Below, piece after piece: positions 42,770 to 51,335 of a stretch of 64,000 nucleotides of DNA. A program made the position numbers and the translations under genes. Every line of letters begins with the position of its first letter. Position 1 is the first letter of the stretch. The DNA is from Streptomyces sp. R33 (lineage in GTDB: Bacteria > Actinomycetota > Actinomycetes > Streptomycetales > Streptomycetaceae). Location: the NCBI RefSeq assembly GCF_041200175.1, contig NZ_CP165727.1:8364001-8428000 (forward strand). The letters run 5' to 3'. The notes below the pieces were generated by a model. It did no database searches and was not told where the DNA came from. It worked only from the letters and a program-made list of their open reading frames with translations.

Positions 42770-44146
42770 GTGAAACGCCTGACCGCACTGACATGTACAA
42801 TTTTGTTAGCGCTAACATCGCAGGCCGTGGCCGCCCCCGCGCGACCCGACATCGACTTCCGCGCCGCGCTCCAGCCCATAGACGGATTCGGCTTCTCGAT
42901 GGCCTTCCAGCGGGCCGACCTGCTGCACGGCGCACGCGGACTCAGCCCGGCCAAGCAGCGCGAGGTGCTCGACCTGCTGCTCAGTGAGGACAAGGGCGCG
43001 GGCCTTTCGATCCTGCGCCTGGGCATCGGGTCGTCGACCGACAGGGTCTACGACCACATGCCGACGATCCTGCCGGCCGATCCCGGCGGACCGGACGCCA
43101 CGCCGAAGTACGTCTGGGACGGCTGGGACGGCGGCCAAGTCTGGCTCGCCAAGGAGGCCAAGGCCTACGGCGTCACACGGTTCTTCGCCGACGCCTGGAG
43201 CGCCCCTGCCTTCATGAAGACCAACGGAAGCGAGAACGACGGCGGCGAGCTGCGGCCCGCATGGCGCCAGGCCTATGCGAACTACCTCGTCCAGTACGCG
43301 AAGTTCTACCGGCAGGAAGGCATAGGGATCACCGACCTCGGATTCACCAACGAACCCGACTGGACGGCGACCTACGCCTCGATGCGGTTCACCCCGCAGC
43401 AGACCGTCGACTTCGTCAAGGTGCTCGGGGCGACCGTTCGGGCGTCCGGATTGAAAACCGGGGTGGTCTGCTGCGACGCAGCGGGCTGGGACCGGCAGGT
43501 CGCCTACACCGAGGCCATCGAGGCCGACCCCGCCGCCGGCAAGGCGGTGCGGACCATCACCGGCCACCGCTACAGCGGTCCGACCGCGGTCCCGCAGCCG
43601 ACCGACAAGCGCGTGTGGATGTCGGAATGGTCGCCGGACGGCGCCACCTGGAACGAGAACTGGGACGACGGCAGCGGCTACGACGGTCTCACCGTCGCGG
43701 CCGACATCCAGAACACCCTGACCGTCGGCAACGCCAATGCCTACGTCTACTGGACCGGAGCGTCCCTCGGTGCCACCCGAGGGCTCATCCAGCTCGCCAA
43801 CCCCGGGGACGACTACCGGGTGTCCAAGCGGTACTGGGCGCTGGCAGCCTTCAGCCGGTTCATCCGCCCCGGCGCCGTCCGCGTGCCGGTCACGAACGCC
43901 GACCCGGCACTGCAGATCACGGCCTTCCGCAACAACGAAGGCAGCCGCGTGATCGAAATCCTCAACACCGCGACCACCGAACGCACCGCCGCATTCTCCC
44001 TTCGCGGCGGGCATGACCGTCACCCCGACGGCTACGTCACCGACGAGACCCGCTCGATCACCCCGGCCGACATCGTCTCCACGCATGGCACGACCCTCAC
44101 GGCGAAGCTCGCCCCGCGCGCGCTGACCACGATCGTCCTCGACTGA
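42770..44146 (+). CDS. Secreted GH30-family glycoside hydrolase
   Basis: The 458-aa precursor starts at GTG 42770 behind GGAG and has a signal peptide ending AVAAPA. The catalytic domain begins DIDFRAALQPIDGFGFSMAF, with TRFFADAWSAPAFMKTNGSE, the acid/base in LGFTNEPDW and the nucleophile in KRVWMSEWSPDG, then a side beta-domain to the C-terminus, as in GH30. GH30 enzymes in this context cut glucuronoxylan or release xylobiose; the subfamily cannot be fixed by eye. Codon 13 is TTA, rare in Streptomyces and dependent on bldA tRNA, and it lies inside a perfect LacI-type palindrome at 42804-42817. That palindrome suggests repression just downstream of the start. Confidence 0.9.
   Translation: MKRLTALTCTILLALTSQAVAAPARPDIDFRAALQPIDGFGFSMAFQRADLLHGARGLSPAKQREVLDLLLSEDKGAGLSILRLGIGSSTDRVYDHMPTILPADPGGPDATPKYVWDGWDGGQVWLAKEAKAYGVTRFFADAWSAPAFMKTNGSENDGGELRPAWRQAYANYLVQYAKFYRQEGIGITDLGFTNEPDWTATYASMRFTPQQTVDFVKVLGATVRASGLKTGVVCCDAAGWDRQVAYTEAIEADPAAGKAVRTITGHRYSGPTAVPQPTDKRVWMSEWSPDGATWNENWDDGSGYDGLTVAADIQNTLTVGNANAYVYWTGASLGATRGLIQLANPGDDYRVSKRYWALAAFSRFIRPGAVRVPVTNADPALQITAFRNNEGSRVIEILNTATTERTAAFSLRGGHDRHPDGYVTDETRSITPADIVSTHGTTLTAKLAPRALTTIVLD
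42804..42817. promoter_or_regulatory. LacI-type operator inside the GH30 signal-peptide sequence
   Basis: TGTTAGCGCTAACA is a perfect 14-bp palindrome 34 bases into the coding sequence. It resembles the TGTTAACGCTCACA sites at 2781 and 3401 and, from memory, the operator of an arabinose-responsive LacI regulator (AraR) in streptomycetes. A repressor here would block elongation of bxlG read-through as well as any local promoter. Confidence 0.72.
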
Positions 44147-44173
44147 CCCCCATTCCCCGAGGAGTAGCCCGCC

Positions 44174-45220
44174 ATGTCCAGTCCCATGTCCCGGATCCTC
44201 ACCGCCCTGTCCGCCGCCATCTGCCTCTCGGCCGGTCTCGCCGCCGAGCCCGCAGCCGCCGAGCCCCGCCCCAGGACGCTCGGCGAACTGGCCGAGAAGC
44301 ACCACAAGTACTTCGGCTCCGCCACCGACAATCCCGAGTTCGCCGACGCCGCCTATCTGAAGCTCCTCGGCAGCGAATTCGGGCAGACCACCCCCGGCAA
44401 CGCCATGAAGTGGTACGCCACCGAACCCGAGCGCGGCGTCTTCGACTTCACCGCCGCCGACAAGGTCGTCGCGTTCGCCAAGGCCCACCACCAGAAGGTC
44501 CGAGGCCACACCCTCGTCTGGCACAACCAGCTCCCCGCCTGGCTCACCGAGGGAACCTGGACCGCCGACGAGCTGCGCGCCGTCCTCAAGAACCACATAC
44601 AGACGGAAGTCCGGCACTTCAAGGGCCAGGTGATCCACTGGGACGTCGTCAACGAAGCCTTCAACGACGACGGCACCTACCGCGAGACGCTCTTCTACAA
44701 GACCCTCGGCCCCGGCTACATCGCCGACGCCCTGCGCTGGGCCCACGAGGCCGACCGGCACGCCAAGCTGTACCTCAACGACTACAACATCGACGGGATC
44801 GGCCCCAAGAGCAACGCCTATCACACCCTGATCAGGCAGTTGAAGGCCGACGGCGTCCCGGTGGAGGGCCTTGGCATCCAGGGCCACCTGGCGCTCCAGT
44901 ACGGCTTCCCCGCCGACGCCCAGCAGAACATGCAGCGCTTCGCCGACCTCGGGGTCGACGTCGCGATCACCGAGCTCGACATCCGGATGGCCCTCCCCGC
45001 GACCCCTTCGATGCTCGCCACCCAGGCCACCTGGTACGCCGACTACGTCAAAGCCTGCCTGGCGGTCAAGAAATGCGTCGGCGTCACCATCTGGGACTAC
45101 ACGGACAAGTACTCGTGGATCCCCTCCGTCTTCCCCGGCGAGGGCGCAGCGCTGCCCTACGACGAGAACCTGCTGCCCAAGCCCGCCTATCACTCGATCA
45201 AGGAGGTGCTGGGCGGATGA
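44174..45220 (+). CDS. Secreted GH10 endo-1,4-beta-xylanase without binding module
   Basis: A second GH10 xylanase of 348 aa with signal peptide (to about residue 31). The barrel has HTLVWHNQLPAWL, the acid/base in HWDVVNEAFND, the nucleophile in VAITELDIRM, and the C-terminal GVTIWDYTDKYSWIPSVFPG. It is a single-domain version, unlike the CBM13 enzyme at 32,686-34,128. The ATG follows GAGGAG at good spacing. Its last bases overlap the next start (ATGA), so a secreted enzyme is coupled to a cytoplasmic oxidoreductase. Confidence 0.95.
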   Translation: MSSPMSRILTALSAAICLSAGLAAEPAAAEPRPRTLGELAEKHHKYFGSATDNPEFADAAYLKLLGSEFGQTTPGNAMKWYATEPERGVFDFTAADKVVAFAKAHHQKVRGHTLVWHNQLPAWLTEGTWTADELRAVLKNHIQTEVRHFKGQVIHWDVVNEAFNDDGTYRETLFYKTLGPGYIADALRWAHEADRHAKLYLNDYNIDGIGPKSNAYHTLIRQLKADGVPVEGLGIQGHLALQYGFPADAQQNMQRFADLGVDVAITELDIRMALPATPSMLATQATWYADYVKACLAVKKCVGVTIWDYTDKYSWIPSVFPGEGAALPYDENLLPKPAYHSIKEVLGG

Positions 45221-46263
45221 TAAGAACGGCGATCGTCGGAACGGGTGGGATCGCGCGCATCTGCCACGTTCCCGCCCTCCGCGCGCAGGCGCACCGGGCC
45301 CGGATCGTGGCAGCGGTCGACGTGGACGCCGCGCGCGCCGAGGCGTTCGCGGCCGAACACGGCATTCCCGCGGTCTACACCGACCTGCACACGATGCTCG
45401 AGGAGCGGAGGCCGGACCTCGTGCACCTGTGCACGCCTCCGTTCCTGCACGCCGACCAGGCCGTGGCCTGCCTGGAATCGCAGGCGTGGGTGTGGTGCGA
45501 GAAGCCGGTGGCGCTGTCGCTGGCCGAGCTCGACCGGATCCGCGGCGCCGAAGGGCCCGCCCTTGCGGGCGGGGTGTTCCAGCACAGGTACGGCTCGGGG
45601 GCCCGGTACCTGCGCGACCGGATCACGGCCGGGACGCTGGGCCGTCCGCTGGTCGCGCAGTGCGTCACGGCGTGGTACCGCGACGAGGCCTACTACGACG
45701 TGCCCTGGCGCGGCACCTGGGGGAGCGAGGGCGGTGGCCCGACACTGGGCCACGGCATCCACCAGATGGACCTGATGCTCGCCGTACTCGGCGAATGGGC
45801 CGAGGTACGCGCGATGGCCGGCCGCCTCGCGCGCGACGTCCAGACCGAGGACGTGTCCGCAGCCCTGGTCCGGTTCGACAACGGAGCCATCGCGACGGTC
45901 GTCAACAGCGTCCTCTCCCCGCGCGAGGAGAGCTACCTGCGGTTCGATCTCACCGACGCCACGGTCGAGCTGCGGCATCTGTACGGCTACTCCAACGCGG
46001 ACTGGAGGTTCACCACCACGTCGTCGGGCCTGAAGTGGGAGCCGCCGGACGACCTGCCCAGTTCTCACACCGCCCAGCTCGCGGCCTTCCTGGACGGCTA
46101 CGACGCGGGGATCCGGCCCGACCTCGGCAGGAACACCATGGAACTGGTCACCGCCCTGTACAAGGCCGCGATCACCGGCCTGCCGGTCCGGCGCGGGGAG
46201 ATCGACGCGGCCGACCCGTTCTACGGTTCGCTCCACGGAGGGCGCCCGGAGGTGTTCCGATGA
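45217..46263 (+). CDS. Gfo/Idh/MocA-family sugar oxidoreductase
   Basis: This 348-aa protein has an N-terminal Rossmann fold, AIVGTGGIARICHVPALRAQ, binding NAD(P), and the family EKPVALS motif with the conserved Lys near residue 95. GGGPTLGHGIHQMDLM is the conserved helix with the catalytic His-like residue. The substrate is unknown; relatives oxidise or epimerise sugars and uronic acids. Its placement between a GH10 xylanase and a PmoA-like protein suggests a side-chain sugar from xylan, or oxidised sugar products. It overlaps both neighbours by four bases. Confidence 0.9.
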   Translation: MIRTAIVGTGGIARICHVPALRAQAHRARIVAAVDVDAARAEAFAAEHGIPAVYTDLHTMLEERRPDLVHLCTPPFLHADQAVACLESQAWVWCEKPVALSLAELDRIRGAEGPALAGGVFQHRYGSGARYLRDRITAGTLGRPLVAQCVTAWYRDEAYYDVPWRGTWGSEGGGPTLGHGIHQMDLMLAVLGEWAEVRAMAGRLARDVQTEDVSAALVRFDNGAIATVVNSVLSPREESYLRFDLTDATVELRHLYGYSNADWRFTTTSSGLKWEPPDDLPSSHTAQLAAFLDGYDAGIRPDLGRNTMELVTALYKAAITGLPVRRGEIDAADPFYGSLHGGRPEVFR

Positions 46264-47120
46264 CGTTCGAACTCCTCGAGAACGAGGACGCGCTGACCGT
46301 CCGAGCTCGCGACGTCGACCTCTTCCAGTACGTGCACCGGCCGGTCACGGACCCCTTCGAGGCGCCGAAGCCCTACCTGCATCCGGTGCGCACGCTCGCC
46401 GGCGACGTGGTCACCGGGTACCGGCCGCACGACCACCGCTGGCACAAGGGCATCCAGATCACCGCATCGTGGGTGTCGGGGCAGAACTTCTGGGGCGGCG
46501 GCACCTACCTGCGCGGCCAGGGCTACGTGGACCTGCCGAACCTCGGCACGATGCGCAGCCTCACCGTGTCCGCCGGAACGGCCCGTGGCCGCGCCGTGAT
46601 CACCGAAGACCTGGCCTGGCACACGATGGCGGGGGAGCACTGGATCGACGAGCGCCGCACGCTGACCGCACACGACGTCGGGGCCGACTCCTGGACCCTG
46701 GACATCACCACCGCACTCACCAACGTCCGCGACACCGGCCTGATGTTCGGCAGCCCCGGCACGCAGGGCAGAGAGCTCGCCGGATACTCCGGCCTGTTCT
46801 GGCGCGGCCCGCGCGACTTCACCGGTGGCGAGGTGATCGGCCCCGCGATGGGCGAACAGGGCGACTGGCTGGCCTTCACCGGCACGCACGACGAGGTCGA
46901 CCGTTCCTCCACGCTCCTGTTCCTGGACGATCCGGACGCCCCCTGCCACTGGTTCGTCCGCAGTGAGCCCATCCCCGCCGTCAACCCGTCCCTGGCTTTC
47001 GACAAAGAACTGCCGCTGGCCCCGGGCGACACCCTGTCACGCCGCTACCGGATCGTCGTGGCCGACGGCGCATGGACCCCCCGGCGCCTGTCCCGCCATA
47101 TCGCGGAACACCCGTGGTGA
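46260..47120 (+). CDS. PmoA-like protein (DUF6807)
   Basis: The 286-aa protein matches the PmoA/DUF6807 family by its HPVRTLAGDVVTGYRPHDHR with the WHKGIQITASWVSGQNFWGG stretch, and the later GYSGLFWRGPRDFTGGEV segment. Genes of this type frequently follow Gfo/Idh oxidoreductases in actinomycetes, but the function is not known; the fold is likely a galactose-mutarotase-like sandwich. There is no signal peptide. It is coupled to both neighbours (ATGA and GTGA overlaps). Confidence 0.86.
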   Translation: MTFELLENEDALTVRARDVDLFQYVHRPVTDPFEAPKPYLHPVRTLAGDVVTGYRPHDHRWHKGIQITASWVSGQNFWGGGTYLRGQGYVDLPNLGTMRSLTVSAGTARGRAVITEDLAWHTMAGEHWIDERRTLTAHDVGADSWTLDITTALTNVRDTGLMFGSPGTQGRELAGYSGLFWRGPRDFTGGEVIGPAMGEQGDWLAFTGTHDEVDRSSTLLFLDDPDAPCHWFVRSEPIPAVNPSLAFDKELPLAPGDTLSRRYRIVVADGAWTPRRLSRHIAEHPW

Positions 47121-47866
47121 CCCCGCTCCCCGGCGGCGTGGGGATCTCCGGATTGACCGTGTACGACTGGGAGGCCGCCGACGGGCTGTGCGGCGGCACG
47201 CCCCACATGCACCTCGTCTGCTCGGAGGCCTACGTCGTCATCGGCGGCGCGGGCAGCGTCCAGACCCTCACCACTTCCGGCTTCGCCGACACCCCGCTGC
47301 TCCCCGGCGACGTCGTCTGGTTCACCCCCGGCACGATCCACCGCCTCGTCAACGACGGCGGCCTGCGCCTTGTGGTGCTCATGCAGAACAGCGGACTCCC
47401 CGAGGCGGGGGACGCCGTCTTCACCTTCCCTGCTCCTGTGCTGGCCGATCCCCACGCATACCGGAAGGCTGCCGCCCTGACCGGAGACCATTCCGCGGCG
47501 GCGCGCCGCCGCCGCGACCTGGCACTCGAGGGATTCCTGGCCCTGCGCACAGGCGGGCTGCAGGAGTTCCACACCGCGGCCCACCGCCTGAAGAGCGAGC
47601 TCCTGGACGCCTGGTGGATCCGCTGGCGTGACGGCCCCCTGGCCGCAGCCCTCACGACCGGCCGTCAGCTGGAACGGCTGAAGGCCGGAGACCTCGCTCA
47701 CCTCGGCCACGGCGAAGTGTCCCGACTGGAGCGCCCGGAGCACCAGCGCTTCGGCATGTGCGGCCGCCTTCACGCCTATCCCCTCCCCGACCCCCAGACG
47801 AGGCCGCTCCGCGGTTCGTCCGGGTCACCTCACCCCCGCCCCCACCTCCCGAAGGAGCTCTTCTGA
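47117..47866 (+). CDS. Cupin-domain protein
   Basis: I use GTG 47117, which overlaps the preceding stop; a GTG at 47114 is equally in frame. The 249-aa protein has a cupin barrel (about residues 1-110) with HMHLVCSEAYVVIGGAGSVQ and PLLPGDVVWFTPGTIHRLVN, keeping His and Glu metal-ligand positions. A C-terminal helical part has no known motif. It might be an isomerase, a sugar sensor, or an accessory to the oxidoreductase. Its 3' end contains the ribosome site of the GH62 gene. Confidence 0.85.
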   Translation: MTPLPGGVGISGLTVYDWEAADGLCGGTPHMHLVCSEAYVVIGGAGSVQTLTTSGFADTPLLPGDVVWFTPGTIHRLVNDGGLRLVVLMQNSGLPEAGDAVFTFPAPVLADPHAYRKAAALTGDHSAAARRRRDLALEGFLALRTGGLQEFHTAAHRLKSELLDAWWIRWRDGPLAAALTTGRQLERLKAGDLAHLGHGEVSRLERPEHQRFGMCGRLHAYPLPDPQTRPLRGSSGSPHPRPHLPKELF

Positions 47867-49341
47867 TGTGGTCCCGCCAGCCATCCCCGGTGCACCTGAG
47901 ACGACGCCTGCTCGCCCTCCTCGCGCCCTTGCTGTTCCTGGCCGCCTTCCTCGGTGTGCAGCCCGCCGGCGCGGCGACGACCGTCGACCCGAACGCCTCG
48001 TACGTGCTGGTCAACCGCAACAGCGGTAAGGCCCTGGACGTCTACAACCTGGCGACCAACGACGGCGCCCGCATCACGCAGTGGACCAGGAACGATCAGA
48101 ACCAGCAGCAGTGGCAGTTCGTCGACTCCGGCGGCGGTTACTACCGCATCAAGTCCCGTCACTCCGGCAAGGTGCTGGACGTCCAGAACGGGTCCACCGC
48201 GAACGGCGCCTCGATCGTCCAGTGGGCCGACGTGAACGGCACCAACCAGCAGTGGCGGCTGGCCGACAGCTCGGACGGCTACTTGAGGTTGATCGCGCGC
48301 CACAGCAACAAGGCCCTCGAGGTGCAAGGCGGCTCCACCGCCGACAACGCGAACGTCGTCCAGTACGACGACTGGGGCGGCAACAACCAGCAGTGGCAGC
48401 TCGTCCGGGTAGGCGGGGGCAACCCCGGCACGTGCAGCCTTCCGTCGGCGTACCGCTGGACGTCAACGGGCCCGTTGGCGCAGCCCAAGCCGGGGTGGGC
48501 CTCGCTCAAGGACTTCACCGTGGCCCCGTACAACGGCCGGCAACTCGTCTACGCGACGACGCACGACACGGGGAAGGCGTGGGGTTCGATGAACTTCGGC
48601 CTGTTCACCAACTGGTCGGAGATGGCCTCGGCCAGCCAGAACGCGATGTCGACCTCCACCGTCGCACCCACGCTCTTCTACTTCGCGCCGAAGAACATCT
48701 GGGTGCTCACCTACCAGTGGGGCGGCGGCGCCCCCTTCTCCTACCGGACGTCGAGCGACCCCACCAACCCGAACGGCTGGTCGTCACAGCAGGTGCTGTT
48801 CTCGGGGAGCATTGCCGGCTCCGGAACAGGCCCCATCGACCAGACCCTCATCGGTGACGGCACGAACATGTACCTGTTCTTCGCCGGTGACAACGGCAAG
48901 ATCTACCGCGCCAGCATGCCGATCGGGAACTTCCCGGGCAGTTTCGGCTCGACCTACACAACGATCATGAGCGACACGACGAACAACCTGTTCGAAGCCC
49001 CGCAGGTCTACAAGCTCCAGGGCCAGAACCGCTACCTCATGATCGTCGAGGCGGTCGGCTCGCAGGGCCGCTACTTCCGCTCGTTCACGGCCACCAGTCT
49101 GGACGGCGCATGGACGCCGCAGGCCGCGAGCGAGAGCAACCCCTTCGCCGGCAAGGCCAACAGCGGCGCCGGCTGGACCAACGACATCAGCCATGGCGAA
49201 CTGATCCGCACCAGCGCCGACCAGACCTTCACCGTCGATCCCTGCAACCTGCAGTTCCTCTACCAGGGACGCGACCCCAACGTCGGTGGTGACTACGGCC
49301 TGTGGCCCTACCGGCCGGGTCTGCTGACGCTGCAGCGCTGA
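47866..49341 (+). CDS. Secreted GH62 alpha-L-arabinofuranosidase with N-terminal CBM13
   Basis: This 491-aa enzyme removes L-arabinose side chains from arabinoxylan. ATG 47866 overlaps the cupin stop by one base, with GAAGGAG upstream. The signal peptide (to about residue 37) is followed by a beta-trefoil CBM13 with QQWQFV, QQWRLA and QQWQLV repeats (about 38-180). GH62 comes next, from WTSTGPLAQPKPGWASLKDF through APTLFYFAPKNIWVLTYQWG, NLFEAPQVYKLQGQNRYLMI and GWTNDISHGELIRTSADQTF. Released arabinose could supply the effector for the operator in GH30 and for the lost ara genes. Two strong hairpins follow the stop codon. Confidence 0.95.
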   Translation: MWSRQPSPVHLRRRLLALLAPLLFLAAFLGVQPAGAATTVDPNASYVLVNRNSGKALDVYNLATNDGARITQWTRNDQNQQQWQFVDSGGGYYRIKSRHSGKVLDVQNGSTANGASIVQWADVNGTNQQWRLADSSDGYLRLIARHSNKALEVQGGSTADNANVVQYDDWGGNNQQWQLVRVGGGNPGTCSLPSAYRWTSTGPLAQPKPGWASLKDFTVAPYNGRQLVYATTHDTGKAWGSMNFGLFTNWSEMASASQNAMSTSTVAPTLFYFAPKNIWVLTYQWGGGAPFSYRTSSDPTNPNGWSSQQVLFSGSIAGSGTGPIDQTLIGDGTNMYLFFAGDNGKIYRASMPIGNFPGSFGSTYTTIMSDTTNNLFEAPQVYKLQGQNRYLMIVEAVGSQGRYFRSFTATSLDGAWTPQAASESNPFAGKANSGAGWTNDISHGELIRTSADQTFTVDPCNLQFLYQGRDPNVGGDYGLWPYRPGLLTLQR

Positions 49342-49356
49342 CGGCGTGACGCGGGT

Positions 49357-49409
49357 CCGGCTCCGGAGCGGAGCCGGCGTGGCGGGCTCGGCGAGAGGCC
49401 GAGCCCGCC
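49357..49409 (+). terminator. Double hairpin terminator after the GH62 gene
   Basis: CCGGCTCCG (49357-49365) pairs with 49369-49377, and GGCGGGCTCGGC (49381-49392) pairs with 49398-49409 around a GAGAG loop. Together they close the long xylan operon. Confidence 0.82.
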
Positions 49410-49616
49410 CGGGTCACGAGGTTCATCGGAGTTCTGGGAGACATTGGGCAGCCCGCCGTACCGGGCCAGGCCGAAGACGGCCACGAGACCCCACACCTCA
49501 TGAGTCAGGGGCCGACACGGTCGTCCGCCACGTCGTGGAAGGCGATAGCCGCAGCATGCGCCAGTGCCGATAAAGCAAATTCCGTCGGTGGCTCATGAAA
49601 GCCAGGGCTGGTGTCG

Positions 49617-50015
49617 TTATATGCCAGAAAACAGCCAGGTCACGAGTTCGTTGAATGGGTCTCCGTGCGCCTGCGAAGCAAGCGTGCGAGGGTCCGTCGC
49701 GGAGCGTAGGGGTGGCCGGGCGCCCGTGTTGGTCGCGGACCTCACTCGTACGGGTATCCGTACCGGACGGCTGGTGACCTGCCGCTTTTGACCGCGTTCG
49801 TTGTCGTAGGCGGAACGCCTCAGTGGGTCGTGGAGGGTTTGGTAGGCGTCGATGACTTCGGCGAGTTCCGCATCGGCTGACGGCCCACTAGGGCGGGCGT
49901 CAGGGTGCAGGGCACGGATCAGGGTGCGATAGGCGCTGGTGATCTGCTCCGGTGACGCCTCCGCCCGGAGACCGAGGACGGCGTAATGGTCCCGCGACGG
50001 GCGCGAGCGGCTCAT
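49617..50015 (-). CDS. Small J-domain (DnaJ-like) protein
   Basis: The 132-aa protein has an N-terminal J-domain, DHYAVLGLRAEASPEQITSA, YRTLIRALHPDARPSG, where the conserved HPD triad is intact, then a basic C-terminal region. The zinc-finger and substrate domains of full DnaJ are absent. ATG 50015 follows GGAGG. It probably stimulates the DnaK encoded nearby at 51,332-53,197. It lies divergent to the zinc-ribbon gene, with overlapping promoters in between. Confidence 0.9.
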   Translation of the reverse strand: MSRSRPSRDHYAVLGLRAEASPEQITSAYRTLIRALHPDARPSGPSADAELAEVIDAYQTLHDPLRRSAYDNERGQKRQVTSRPVRIPVRVRSATNTGARPPLRSATDPRTLASQAHGDPFNELVTWLFSGI

Positions 50016-50081
50016 TCCTCTCACCTCCGGAATGTCCGGAGCGGCCCTCTTTCGTATCCGTCTTAAAACGTGCGGGCGATG

Positions 50082-50109
50082 TTGTCAAGCCAATCGACAG
50101 GGGTATATC
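50082..50109. promoter_or_regulatory. Overlapping divergent promoters between J-domain gene and zinc-ribbon gene
   Basis: On the plus strand, TTGTCA at 50082 is followed after 16 bases by TATATC at 50104. On the minus strand, TTGACA (50088 to 50083) is followed after 17 bases by TAAGAC (near 50065). The -35 boxes share five bases, so the two promoters compete or share a regulator. Confidence 0.55.
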
Positions 50110-50148
50110 GATTGAGGAGGACGAGTGGTCCGAAAGGAGGCGAGGGGC

Positions 50149-50550
50149 ATGATCACCGAGATGGCATTGGAGCGGGTGGAATTCACGTGCGGCCGGTGCT
50201 GGCATGACTGGAGTATCGACTACGACGTGCAGCAGTACAGCGATGAGGACGGCGCCTGGGAGTACTTCTCACGCGACGGCATTCCCGTGCCCTCCCCCTA
50301 CACTCCTGCCGGTGCCTCACCATGTCCCGCGTGCGGCCGACACTGGGTGGGCCGCCTCCTTGCGCGCAGGCTCATCCCCGCGGCACCGGGTGCTGTCGGC
50401 ACGCCGCGCGAGAAGGTCACCGACGCGGCCCTTCACCGGCCCGAACGGCGCGGCGCGCCGCTGCTCCGCTCCACAGCGCACACACCACCCGAGCAGCCTG
50501 GAGTGGGCGTACAGCTTCGCGAGCGAGCCTCTTCGGCTGCGGCCAACTGA
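50149..50550 (+). CDS. Zinc-ribbon hypothetical protein
   Basis: The 133-aa protein starts at ATG 50149 after AAAGGAGG (a GTG at 50125 also has a good site and would add eight residues). Its N-terminal half has CGRCWHDWSIDYD and CPACGRHWVGR, four cysteines in a zinc-ribbon spacing around an acidic middle part. The remainder is basic and low in structure. The role is unknown. Placement opposite the J-domain gene, beside the chaperone cluster, suggests a stress-related part. Confidence 0.75.
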   Translation: MITEMALERVEFTCGRCWHDWSIDYDVQQYSDEDGAWEYFSRDGIPVPSPYTPAGASPCPACGRHWVGRLLARRLIPAAPGAVGTPREKVTDAALHRPERRGAPLLRSTAHTPPEQPGVGVQLRERASSAAAN

Positions 50551-50678
50551 GCCTTGCGTCCGCGGCGACACCCACCGGAGGGCGCCTCCCGTCGCATCGG
50601 CCACTGTGGGCCGTGGGGGAGCAGGACGCGGGCGGGGAGGTCGGATTCCCCGGCCCCCCGCCGCTTGACGGTGCTGTG

Positions 50679-51335
50679 TCAGGCCGGTGGTGGCGGCTTG
50701 GCGTTGCCGTGTCCTGGCTGGGCTTGGTCGGGGGGCTCGCTCACCGTGACCTGCGCCGGGCGCAAGAGGTGTTGTCCGACGCGGTAGCCGGGCTGGAGCA
50801 CCGTGGTGCAGGTCGGCTGGTCGACCTCGTCGGACCGCTGATAGGAGATCGCTTCGTGCTGGGCGGGGTCGAAGACTTCTCCCGGGGCCCCGACTTCCTG
50901 CAGGCCGAGGGTGGCGAGCTGGGTTTCCAGCGCGTGGGCGACCGCCCCGAAGCCCGGGTCGAGTTCACCGTGCTCGCGTGCCCGGTCAATGGCGTCGAGG
51001 ACCGGAAGCAGCCCTCCCAGGACGTTGGCGACCGCGATTTCCCGTATCGCGAGGCGGTCTCTCCGCACCCGCTTGCGATAGTTGTCGTACTCGGCCTTCA
51101 GTCGCTGCAGATCGGCGGTGCGCTCCGCGAGCTGCGTCTCCCATGCCTCGGGCGGGCTGCCCGCGGCCGGAGGGCCGGGAGTGCCCGGCTCTCCGGCGCG
51201 TGGCTGCGCCTCCTGTTGCGCAGGAGTGGTGTCGGGCGCCCTCAGCTGGAGGGTGACGGGGTCGATGCGTCGCTTGTCGCGGATGACGACGGGCGGCTGC
51301 CTGCGCGGCCCGTCGAATGACTTCGGCCGGCTCAT
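50679..51335 (-). CDS. grpE: GrpE nucleotide exchange factor (second copy type)
   Basis: The 218-aa GrpE releases ADP from DnaK. It has a Pro-rich N-terminal tail, a coiled-coil (about residues 65-110) with LQRLKAEYDNYRKRVRRDRL, and the beta-wing with EVFDPAQHEAISYQRSDEVD and LQPGYRVGQHLLRPAQVTVS. ATG 51335 overlaps the dnaK stop, so the order is dnaK then grpE with coupled translation. No dnaJ or hspR follows, as they do in the main Streptomyces operon. Confidence 0.94.
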   Translation of the reverse strand: MSRPKSFDGPRRQPPVVIRDKRRIDPVTLQLRAPDTTPAQQEAQPRAGEPGTPGPPAAGSPPEAWETQLAERTADLQRLKAEYDNYRKRVRRDRLAIREIAVANVLGGLLPVLDAIDRAREHGELDPGFGAVAHALETQLATLGLQEVGAPGEVFDPAQHEAISYQRSDEVDQPTCTTVLQPGYRVGQHLLRPAQVTVSEPPDQAQPGHGNAKPPPPA

